From Sulfuritalea sp. (GTDB lineage: Bacteria > Pseudomonadota > Gammaproteobacteria > Burkholderiales > Rhodocyclaceae), in contig NZ_JAFLDR010000034.1 of the NCBI RefSeq assembly GCF_017302275.1, positions 1-45,577 on the forward strand: a DNA stretch of 45,577 nt, in the 5' to 3' direction. Each line of letters opens with the position of its first letter. The first letter of the stretch is position 1. Made by a program: the position numbers and the translations under genes. Below are positions 14,938 to 22,610 of this stretch, piece by piece. Below the pieces are notes generated by a model. That model saw nothing but the letters and a program-made list of their open reading frames with translations, was not told the origin of the DNA and made no database searches.

Positions 14938-17906
14938 GCTTCCACCATTGCGTTCCAACGATCGATTTCGATTAAGCAGGAATTAGGGGCGCTGCCCTCA
15001 GTACCCTGCATCTGCCGCCGATCAGGGGTCAGCCCGTTAACGCATCCACCACGGTCAGCGACTCTTCCTTGCGAATCCTTGACCAGGTCATACTCGGCAC
15101 TAGCCTGGAACGAGACAACCACGCCTGCAACCACCATCGGTGAAATATCGGCGGCACATAGAACCGCCCCGCGGTCGTTGAATAGCCGCACCAGATCATG
15201 TTGGTGGATACCACGTCGTCCTGCATCTTCAGGATTGATGCGCACCAACCAGTAGTAGTGTCCATCTACAGCAATACGATGGTCTTCAATATCATTGGTG
15301 ACGCTGTCCTTGCCGTCGTTATAGGTGTGGAAGCTGAAACGCGAGTGCGGCGAAATCATCTGCAACGGATATTTTTTCATCAATTCGCCGCTGTGAAGTC
15401 CTTCCCATGCCGGTATGTATCGATTGAGTGCTGGACGTTCCGGATTGTCGGGGTCGCAGCGCTTCAGCGTTTCGGACACGAACTCGATTTTCCCAGACGG
15501 AGTCTGCAATCCCTTACCGAACTCTTCCGCATATTGCGACGGCAGGGGCATAGGTTCAGGAACGTCCTTACGCCGGTCTTCGGCATACCAGCGAAAGTTA
15601 ACAGGATCGCGAGTTTTTTCAGGCTCTGCAGGAACAACGTAATACCCCTTCTTCACAAACTCAGCCCATCCGATACGCTCGGGTAAGTCCGACGAGTCGA
15701 ACACACGCTTACACCAGTCGAGCTCGCTGCCCCCTTCCGAAAACAGCGCGCCGAGTCCGAGTCGGGTGAGAATATCGAGAAAGATCTGGTAATCGGATTT
15801 CGACTCGCCAAGTGGTTCAATGCATTTGTGCTGCATGACCGCAACCCGGTGGTTGAGTTGGCCCTGAAGGTGGTGCACATAGCCAGCGCAATTTGACCAT
15901 TCGCCGATATCCCAGCGCTCCAACGCAGTACAGGCTGGCAAAATTACGTCCGCGAACTTGGCCTCGCCTTCGAACCAGATCGACTGGTTGACTACGCACT
16001 CAAGGGATGAATGCCGGTACATCTCTGCAAAACGACCAGAATTGGCCACCGTACCGAAGGATGAACCGCCATAACGGTACATCATATGAATTGGCGAATA
16101 ACCTGGCATCGGATACTCAAAGGGCGCAAACTGCGCTTCCAGCGAAGATCCGTCCCAAGCGTACCCGGTCGCTCGCCCATTAATGATCGCCTCTGGAAGA
16201 CGTTGGCGCGGCACCATCTGCTTAACCGGATTCATCGTCAGCACATGCGGCATACGTTGGTAGTTATTGACTGCGCATGCTGAGAACTGAAGCTCCCCCG
16301 ACATGCCTCCCTCCGCATAACCGGGAAAATAGAACGCAAAATCCAGAGGAGTCCCTATCTGGAGATTGCCGAAGTTCACGCCCGGTTTGCCCCAGCCCTG
16401 CATTGCCATCATCAATATCATGCAACGAGCCCACTGCCCTCCCGTTGCGTTTCGGCAAGCACCTCCAAAGCCGGTCCCGCCGCTGCCCGGTGCTAGGTAG
16501 GTTTTTTTGTTTCCCCACGCCCGCGCCAACGCACGTACATCAGCCGCCGGAATACCGGTCTCAACCTCCTGCCACTCGGGAGTTTTAGGCACGCCGTCGC
16601 TGGTGCCAAGCAGATAATCCTGCCACTCGTCAAAGCCGGTAGTTCGCTTCGACACATAGTCCATGTCGTAAAGCCCTTCCACCGCCCACACATACATTAC
16701 AGCAATAGCTAGCGCCGGATCGGTTCCGGGTCGTATCGGTAGCCATTTGCCACCGTACACCTGTGCCGTCGCCGTGTAGTTGGGAGTTATATGGACAAAT
16801 TCGATGCCCAATTCACGCGCCCAGAAGCGGCGTTCGGTTCCTTCAGCACCACCGTATGCCCCAGGCACCGACTGTGGATCGCCAGACCAGAAGACGATCA
16901 TTTCACATTCCTTGAGGCAATCCTCAACCGTGCCGTACGAGGCGGCAACACCGATGCGCATGCTGTTTCCGAAATGGTGCTGGGCGCCCCAGTACCAGCC
17001 CTCCCAACTATCGGGGTTCAAGTGAACCCGCGTGTAACCGATCAGATTGCCGAATCGCTGCATCGCGCTCAAGTAGTAGCCGACGTTGCCCCATTGATGA
17101 TGCGAACTGTGGTAGAGCGTGATCGCACCAGGACCGTGCTCCCGTTTCATTCGTTTGATCTCTCCGACAACGATATCCAGCGCCTCGTCCCAACTGATGC
17201 GCACGTAACCGGAAACTCCGCGATTTTGAGGATTGCGTTCCCCGGCCGGATCAAAGTCAACCCGCTTCATCGGATACAACACTCGCTTTTCCGAGTAAAC
17301 CAGCGACTTCAGTGACAGCGCATGCGGAGCCACCGTTGCCTGCCGCCGTGGCGAAAATGCTTTGCCCCGCGCAAGGATCGTCCAACTCGGTGCGTCGGTA
17401 TCTTCAAAATCAATGGGGGTCGTGCGGATGATCCGGCCACCCTTGACCCAAACGAATAGCGGCCCTCCATTGGTAGTGGTCGTAAAACGCGTTGTGCCGT
17501 CGGGCATCGCCGTGCCAAATGTAAGGCTTGTCATCTGAATGCGATTCAATAGCTGCATGAACCAAACTGCAAGGTCATCGGGTCCGGCGACAACAACCTT
17601 GAAATTTTTCGCCGCATGAACGATATCGAGCGGCTTTTGCATCGGTGGTGGCTTTAGAAAAACGAATGCGGTAGGCAAATCCTTGAAGACCATGGCTACA
17701 TCTGGGTTCGGGTGAATGCCGGCGACCGACCGCACTACGCCATGATTAAAAGTAAAGTAGCGCCCGATGCTATCGTCTTTGAGCTTGATCTGAACGACGC
17801 AATTGTGGCGACGCATAAACTCGAGAAACGACGAATTTTTACGTGCTGTTTTGGTTAGAACCCGAGGCAATATCGCGAGCACCGTTTTCAATAGAAATCG
17901 TTTCAT
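14934..17906 (-). CDS. Mo-bis-MGD transhydroxylase/resorcinol hydroxylase-type large subunit with N-terminal SCP2-like domain
   Basis: 990 residues, DMSO-reductase superfamily. From about residue 126 to the end it follows the large subunit (AthL) of pyrogallol-phloroglucinol transhydroxylase: FVWVKGGRIIRTTPIDF, ERNPQNRG, SSHHQWGNVGY and NPDSWEGW. With an offset of 125, the AthL active-site residues H144, Y152, D174, S175 (Mo ligand) and W176 map to H269, Y277, D299, S300 and W301. R153 is Tyr278. Y404 probably maps to Y530 in FYFPGYAEGG. There is no N-terminal Fe-S motif, as in AthL. Residues ~30-122 look like an SCP2 sterol-carrier fold. There is no Tat signal, so it is cytoplasmic. GAGGAA precedes the ATG. 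Predicted role is O2-independent hydroxylation of a phenolic ring. Confidence 0.92.
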   Translation of the reverse strand: MKRFLLKTVLAILPRVLTKTARKNSSFLEFMRRHNCVVQIKLKDDSIGRYFTFNHGVVRSVAGIHPNPDVAMVFKDLPTAFVFLKPPPMQKPLDIVHAAKNFKVVVAGPDDLAVWFMQLLNRIQMTSLTFGTAMPDGTTRFTTTTNGGPLFVWVKGGRIIRTTPIDFEDTDAPSWTILARGKAFSPRRQATVAPHALSLKSLVYSEKRVLYPMKRVDFDPAGERNPQNRGVSGYVRISWDEALDIVVGEIKRMKREHGPGAITLYHSSHHQWGNVGYYLSAMQRFGNLIGYTRVHLNPDSWEGWYWGAQHHFGNSMRIGVAASYGTVEDCLKECEMIVFWSGDPQSVPGAYGGAEGTERRFWARELGIEFVHITPNYTATAQVYGGKWLPIRPGTDPALAIAVMYVWAVEGLYDMDYVSKRTTGFDEWQDYLLGTSDGVPKTPEWQEVETGIPAADVRALARAWGNKKTYLAPGSGGTGFGGACRNATGGQWARCMILMMAMQGWGKPGVNFGNLQIGTPLDFAFYFPGYAEGGMSGELQFSACAVNNYQRMPHVLTMNPVKQMVPRQRLPEAIINGRATGYAWDGSSLEAQFAPFEYPMPGYSPIHMMYRYGGSSFGTVANSGRFAEMYRHSSLECVVNQSIWFEGEAKFADVILPACTALERWDIGEWSNCAGYVHHLQGQLNHRVAVMQHKCIEPLGESKSDYQIFLDILTRLGLGALFSEGGSELDWCKRVFDSSDLPERIGWAEFVKKGYYVVPAEPEKTRDPVNFRWYAEDRRKDVPEPMPLPSQYAEEFGKGLQTPSGKIEFVSETLKRCDPDNPERPALNRYIPAWEGLHSGELMKKYPLQMISPHSRFSFHTYNDGKDSVTNDIEDHRIAVDGHYYWLVRINPEDAGRRGIHQHDLVRLFNDRGAVLCAADISPMVVAGVVVSFQASAEYDLVKDSQGRVADRGGCVNGLTPDRRQMQGTEGSAPNSCLIEIDRWNAMVEA

Positions 17907-18147
17907 TCAGGCTTCCTCATTTCTTGTTTGACGCATTGCAGGACAATTCAATCCGGACGGATGACGTTCCAATCGGCCCCCTCGGAAGAACGGTTCGACG
18001 CAAGCGACTGCCGGAAAACAATCCACCCACGATCGGAGAAATGCGACGAGATCCCTGCGGCGCCAGTCCAGCCTCTATGGCTGGAGCCAATTCAACGTCA
18101 AGACTAAACAGGGGGGGGGTAAGATTTTGCATTTATGCTTAATCCAT
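17907..18147. other. 241-bp gap with a stem-loop and a G9 run
   Basis: Between the DUF1329 and Mo-subunit genes. It contains the hairpin TCCAGCC-tctat-GGCTGGA (18067-18085) without a T-run, and nine consecutive G at about 18110-18118. A 71-codon frame spans the gap on the minus strand, but it has no ribosome site and no recognised sequence. TTGACG occurs on the minus strand without a convincing -10 box. The hairpin may set the relative expression of upstream and downstream genes. Confidence 0.4.
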
Positions 18148-19518
18148 TCAGCGGACACCTTCGCCGACCATGCCGTCTGGGGTAAAGATCAAGTCGGAGA
18201 AGGGAGCTGTGATCTTGATTTGAGACGGACTCTCATTGAAGAGGACGTTCATGAACATGGATCCGGAGATCAGATCGTAGACACCCCAACCGGCATCGAT
18301 AGTGGCGGGGCCGTCAGGCAGGACGACGGGGATATTGAAGGGCATCCGGGACAGTTGGCCATTGGCATCCCATCGGTCAGCAAGTACGGCCAGCCACGTA
18401 TCCTCGTCGAGGTAGTAACGGCTTTTTGGCGAAGTGTGACGTTGACCTGGTTTGAGAGTGGCCTCGACAATCCAGACCCGATGCAGCTCCCAGCGCACGT
18501 GATCGGGGTTGAGGAAATGATCGCCCACCACGTCCGCATCCTTGGTCGGCACCAGGGTACGGTTGCTGTTGTAGGGGATGTAAATCTCTTTCTTACCCAC
18601 GAGTTTCCAGTCGAAACGATCCTTGCGCGCGGTGAACACCGTCACCTCGTCGAAGCTGACGATGCCTGCAGAGAAGGGCGTCGGCGTATCACAGCACGAG
18701 TTGGGCAGCTTGCGCACACGGCGCTGGCCAGTGAGATACACCCAAGCGCCAGTCTTGCTCTCATCGAGAGTGAGCCGGGCAGCGATCCCTTCGCCGGCGC
18801 GTACCGGCGGTCCTGAGTTGAAGGAACGCACCAGCCAGTATTCGCCCTGAAATTTGCTTTCGCCGTCCTTGATGTAATACGGCATCTGCTGTTCGTTGGT
18901 CGATTCAAGCACCGGCACGCGACGACCATCGGCGGTAACCATGTAGCCGTGAAATTTCTCCCACTTCTGCGACGGCGGGCGCCAACGCAACTCATGGTTC
19001 CAGAGAGCCTCGATGCCCGTCTTGGGGATCGGAAACGGAATGCCGCCGTAGGCACCGTCAGGTTGCGGGCCAGCCCCCCCCTCAGCGATCTTGGCGCGGG
19101 TCGCGTTCTTGAAGGTGTTGTCATATACCCACTGCGGTGCGGCGGCAGTGCGGTGAGTCGGATAGACGTCGATCCGGTAATTCGGATACTTCTTCATCAG
19201 GGCCTTGACACCCTCGGTAAGCTTGTCGGCGTGCTGATCCATGTTCTTGGCACTGATGGAGAACAGCGGCTTCTCGTTGGCAAAGGGATCAGGGCGGCGA
19301 TCACCGCTCTTGTAGCCGGGACTCGGCTTGGTATAACCGCCGTCCCACGCTGGAATGGTGCGATCTTTGTTACCCGCCTTCTCGGCGCCGAACGGGGTTA
19401 GGTCAGATTTCAGGCGGGCGGCTTCCTCGGCAGTAACGGCGGCACCAACTGGCATGGCAACAGCGAACGTCATCACCAAGGCTACACAGCGCAATGAAGT
19501 ATGCAAATGGAAAGTCAT
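18148..19518 (-). CDS. DUF1329-family exported protein
   Basis: 456 residues. An N-terminal signal peptide (hydrophobic ALVMTFAVAMPVGA, cleavage after AVA-like GAAVTA) is followed by the DUF1329 hallmark start (EEAARLKSDLTPFGAE, AGN, IPAWDGG). The family resembles outer-membrane-associated lipoprotein carriers and is usually paired with a DUF1302 protein in clusters for steroids, terpenes and other hydrophobic substrates. GGAGA precedes the ATG, and the gene lies 12 bp after the DUF1302 gene. Probable role: periplasmic handling of a hydrophobic substrate. Confidence 0.88.
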   Translation of the reverse strand: MTFHLHTSLRCVALVMTFAVAMPVGAAVTAEEAARLKSDLTPFGAEKAGNKDRTIPAWDGGYTKPSPGYKSGDRRPDPFANEKPLFSISAKNMDQHADKLTEGVKALMKKYPNYRIDVYPTHRTAAAPQWVYDNTFKNATRAKIAEGGAGPQPDGAYGGIPFPIPKTGIEALWNHELRWRPPSQKWEKFHGYMVTADGRRVPVLESTNEQQMPYYIKDGESKFQGEYWLVRSFNSGPPVRAGEGIAARLTLDESKTGAWVYLTGQRRVRKLPNSCCDTPTPFSAGIVSFDEVTVFTARKDRFDWKLVGKKEIYIPYNSNRTLVPTKDADVVGDHFLNPDHVRWELHRVWIVEATLKPGQRHTSPKSRYYLDEDTWLAVLADRWDANGQLSRMPFNIPVVLPDGPATIDAGWGVYDLISGSMFMNVLFNESPSQIKITAPFSDLIFTPDGMVGEGVR

Positions 19519-19530
19519 GTTCTTGTCTCC

Positions 19531-21282
19531 TCAGAACGTGCGGCGCAGCGAGAACGCGACAAAGTCGCGATCCTTCATGGTCTGGCCATAGGTATAGTTG
19601 TTTAGGGCATTGGCAAACGTCTTCTCCGGACCGAAGTAATGGGTGTAAGCCAGACTGAAGCGCCAAGCATCGAGATAGGTGCCATTGACTCCGATGCTGA
19701 CGTCGCCCCCCCCGTCGGCAGGCATCGCTCCCGGGCCAAGAACCATTGAGCGCGAACCACGCGTTCCGTATCCGAGGCCAATAGGCACGGAGAGATCGAG
19801 ACCGGAGACTACCTGCCTATACATCGGCTCGAAGATGAAGCGCAGAGCCGTGGCATCACGGGTTGCATTCGGGTCAATCGCAGCACCATTCGCCGTGATA
19901 TGCAGCACCCGGTTCCAGGCAACCTCGCCTAGAAAGGTGGCCTCGTTAAACAATCCTGACGGCGGTAAAGACCAGAGTGTCGACAGATTGATGTGGGCCG
20001 TGTTGCCCAGTGGATACGCCGGGTTGTTGCTGTTGTTGGTGGCCACTCCACCAAGAATGCTGGTATCGACCGGCGTGCTGCTGGCCAAGTCCTGGTCGCG
20101 GCGGAATGAGACTTCGCCGGCCAAGTTTACGTCGCCGAAGGTGTGACTGAAGCTGCCACCGAAGGCGGTGATGCCTTCCTGATAAACAAAGCGATAAGAC
20201 ACCGGCACGCCGGGCATTGCACAACTGGCCGGTCCCGTCGGAACTGATCCAGGAACCACACAACCCGGACCGGGAAATATTCCGATTACCGGTTGCAAGC
20301 CAATGTTGACTACCTGCTGGGGGCTCTTGCCGTGGAAGCGGATCAGATAGAGTCCGTAATCGGTACTACCGTCTCGAATACGCAACTGCAAACCTCCCTG
20401 ACCTGAATTTTTGGCCGACTGGTCGTCGACGTGGGGAATCGCATTGCCTTGGAGGAAGGGCGGATTGGGCAACCCAAGCAGCAATTGTTCGGCGCCACCC
20501 GGGCCGGTATCGGTCGCCGAGAAATAGCTGCCGGCGACCGGCAGACGGTTAGCCTTCCAGCGCAGCTGGTAGTAGCCGCCCAAGGTGACATCCGAAGTCA
20601 GTTGTATCTGGCCCGATAGCATCTGCACCGGACGAATCGCCTCCTTGAACTGCGTGTTGGGCACCGATAACAACTTGACGACGTCAACGGGCATCATGCC
20701 GCCAGCAATACCGTTGGCGCCAAAAAACAGTGACTCACCCCAGACCAGCGAATGCTTGCCCGCGCGCACTGTCGCTGCGCGCTCGCCTAAATCGAACTTG
20801 CCGAAGACGAATGCGTCGAGCAGTTCGCCACCATTGCCGTGGATCTTCCTGGCCTCACTGGTGAACTGGTTATAGGGCACCGACGCCTGGTTGGCCGTGC
20901 CGTCGTTGGGGTGATCATTATTGCGGTTGTATTGAGCGTCATACCATGCCGCACCGCTTAACCTCAGGCCGACGTTCTTGTAGCTCACATCGAACTCCGA
21001 CAGGAGATCAACCCGATTTGAGATCAGTCCCTTCTTGAAGTTGGCGTCGCCATCGTTAAAGTTGGGGTTCGCTGTCAGGGTGGTACTCGGATCTTTAACA
21101 CGCCACGCCGAGCTGTACTTGACGGTGTTGTCCCAGCGCATCTGTACATCGGAATTGCCGCTATCAATCTCAAAGGCCCACGCACCCGCACAAGCCCCGA
21201 TCGTTCCCAGTAATACCAACGCGAAATTCGCCAAAAAAACGCTAGCCGCCAGCTTGCCGCCGACGCGGATCCGCTTTGCCAT
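19531..21282 (-). CDS. DUF1302-family outer-membrane protein
   Basis: About 583 residues. After a signal peptide (hydrophobic core LAASVFLANFALVLLG, processing near AWAFEID) come alternating beta strands. The protein ends in AFSLRRTF, a terminal Phe as in outer-membrane barrels. Motifs such as QMRWDNTVKYS, GKHSLVWGES and GGYYQLRW are typical of DUF1302. I chose the ATG at 21282 because AGGAGGAG lies before it; a longer frame adds 16 residues without a ribosome site. It is first in its transcription unit, directly under the operator-bearing promoter. It probably acts as a channel or receptor for the hydrophobic substrate. Confidence 0.9.
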   Translation of the reverse strand: MAKRIRVGGKLAASVFLANFALVLLGTIGACAGAWAFEIDSGNSDVQMRWDNTVKYSSAWRVKDPSTTLTANPNFNDGDANFKKGLISNRVDLLSEFDVSYKNVGLRLSGAAWYDAQYNRNNDHPNDGTANQASVPYNQFTSEARKIHGNGGELLDAFVFGKFDLGERAATVRAGKHSLVWGESLFFGANGIAGGMMPVDVVKLLSVPNTQFKEAIRPVQMLSGQIQLTSDVTLGGYYQLRWKANRLPVAGSYFSATDTGPGGAEQLLLGLPNPPFLQGNAIPHVDDQSAKNSGQGGLQLRIRDGSTDYGLYLIRFHGKSPQQVVNIGLQPVIGIFPGPGCVVPGSVPTGPASCAMPGVPVSYRFVYQEGITAFGGSFSHTFGDVNLAGEVSFRRDQDLASSTPVDTSILGGVATNNSNNPAYPLGNTAHINLSTLWSLPPSGLFNEATFLGEVAWNRVLHITANGAAIDPNATRDATALRFIFEPMYRQVVSGLDLSVPIGLGYGTRGSRSMVLGPGAMPADGGGDVSIGVNGTYLDAWRFSLAYTHYFGPEKTFANALNNYTYGQTMKDRDFVAFSLRRTF

Positions 21283-21362
21283 TTTGTCTCCTCCTAATAA
21301 ATTTATCGGCTCGAAGCCATGGCCCAACACCCCCTAGCGCTCTTCATATCGTGGCGCCATTG

Positions 21363-21376
21363 TGACATTAGTGTCA
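21363..21376 (-). promoter_or_regulatory. 14-bp palindromic operator, copy 2
   Basis: TGACATTAGTGTCA has TGACA/TGTCA arms and a 4-bp centre. It lies 7 bp downstream of the -10 box of the DUF1302 promoter, about +2 to +15. It shares 12 of 14 bases and the exact spacing with the copy at 11400-11413. A further TGTCA-AGT-TGACT dyad at 21407-21419 overlaps the -35 box and may be an accessory site for the same regulator. Confidence 0.65.
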
Positions 21377-21383
21377 TTGCCGA

Positions 21384-21412
21384 ATTGAATCTTAAATAAA
21401 CAGTATTGTCAA
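21384..21412 (-). promoter_or_regulatory. sigma-70-like promoter for the DUF1302 transcription unit
   Basis: On the minus strand a perfect TTGACA (21412-21407) and TTCAAT (21389-21384) are separated by 17 bp. Predicted start is near 21377, which gives a leader of about 95 nt before the DUF1302 ATG. The transcript could run through DUF1329, the Mo subunit, MDR, acyl-CoA dehydrogenase and nitroreductase genes. Confidence 0.6.
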
Positions 21413-21419
21413 GTTGACT

Positions 21420-21617
21420 TGTCTTGTCATTTCTTAAAGTGGCAAGAAAATAGCTCGAACCTCGCGTCTTAAAAATGACCAGCCTGACGAGTGATCACAC
21501 GTTGGAGACTACGGAATGCAAGCACCATCGGTACAGCAACGCGAAAAGCACGGCATACCACACCTTTTTTGCGGCTCGATCACCGTCAATAGTTGCCAAC
21601 TAAAACCTGATTGATTG
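21420..21617. other. non-coding stretch upstream of the DUF1302 promoter
   Basis: Rest of the 335-bp gap between the reductase stop and the DUF1302 start. It is A+T-richer than its surroundings and holds a further TTGTCA (21424-21429). I see no clear terminator for the oxygenase/reductase pair and no coding frame. Confidence 0.4.
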
Positions 21618-22610
21618 TTAAAGATCAACCTTCAGAACGTCAGATTTCGCCCTTGATACACAGGGCAAGAATTGCCGGTTTTCTTTTTGTTCTGCCGGCG
21701 TCAAATAGTGGTCACGATGGTCTGGTTCTCCCTCCAGCACCCGAGTAAGACAGGTTCCGCATACCCCTTGCTCACACGATGCTGGAACTGTTATCCCCGC
21801 GGTCGCTAGTGCTGCAATTGCGGTTTGCCCTGGCGCCACCAGCACGAAGCTACCGTTACTGTTCAGATGTAGGGAGAAGGCCTTGTCAGCAGCCCCTGCT
21901 ACCGCAGTCGCACCAAAGTATTCGTAATGGACATTGCTGGCGAGCCATCCATGCACTTGTGCTGAACTTTTCACGGCCTCAATAAATCCCTGAGGACCGC
22001 AGACGTAAAGGTGCGTGTCTGGCGAAGGAAACGCGAGCACCTTAGATAGGTTCAGCCTCTGTTCTGGCACCCCATCATCATAATAATACTTGACGTGATC
22101 CGAGTAACGGGCGCAGCGAAGCAGGTCCGTGAAGGCCATTCGTGACGCGTTGCGACCACAATAATGCAGATCAAAGTCCTCTTCATGCATTGACAGCGAC
22201 TCAGCCATGGCAAGGATGGGAGTGATACCGATTCCCCCGGCTAATAGCAGCGATTTCCGGGATGACGCAACCAGTGGAAAGTGATTGCGCGGTTGGCTTA
22301 TAGTCAGGTCGTCCCCTTCCTGTACCTGATCATGCAAAGCGACCGAGCCGCCACGAGAGGAAGTGTCGCGCAACACGCCCAAGACATAACGATGGGTCTC
22401 CTCAGGCGAGTTGCAAAGGGAATACTGACGCACCATCCCGTTTGGCAAGTGGACATCGATATGTGCCCCGGCAGCAAAAGGCGGCAATGACTTACCTCCC
22501 CGTGCAACGAGCTCAAATCGCGCAATGTTTTGCGCAACAATTTCTTTGCGCATTATGCGGACCAGGATGTTCTTTTCTTCTGAGGTATCACCCTCATGCT
22601 GCCTGTGCAT
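21618..22610 (-). CDS. VanB-like reductase of a Rieske oxygenase (flavin + [2Fe-2S])
   Basis: About 330 residues, phthalate-dioxygenase-reductase layout. The flavin-binding RQYSL is at 61-65, the NAD-binding GGIGITPI mid-protein, and the C-terminal plant-type [2Fe-2S] domain has C279, C284, C287 and C317. It passes electrons from NAD(P)H to the adjacent oxygenase. I chose the ATG at 22610, with GGGAG 8 nt upstream; this overlaps the oxygenase gene by 17 bp. An upstream frame extension has no ribosome site. The pair resembles vanillate O-demethylase, but many related O- and N-demethylases exist. Confidence 0.92.
   Translation of the reverse strand: MHRQHEGDTSEEKNILVRIMRKEIVAQNIARFELVARGGKSLPPFAAGAHIDVHLPNGMVRQYSLCNSPEETHRYVLGVLRDTSSRGGSVALHDQVQEGDDLTISQPRNHFPLVASSRKSLLLAGGIGITPILAMAESLSMHEEDFDLHYCGRNASRMAFTDLLRCARYSDHVKYYYDDGVPEQRLNLSKVLAFPSPDTHLYVCGPQGFIEAVKSSAQVHGWLASNVHYEYFGATAVAGAADKAFSLHLNSNGSFVLVAPGQTAIAALATAGITVPASCEQGVCGTCLTRVLEGEPDHRDHYLTPAEQKENRQFLPCVSRAKSDVLKVDL

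Noticed and set aside
17917-18132. 71-codon frame on the minus strand filling the gap between DUF1329 and the Mo subunit
   Set aside because: No ribosome site, a run of nine identical bases near its start and no recognisable sequence. It probably reflects the high G+C frame bias.
21604-21630. TTGAT...ATCAA near the reductase stop as an FNR box
   Set aside because: The half-sites are separated by 8 bp instead of 4 and the site overlaps the end of a coding sequence.
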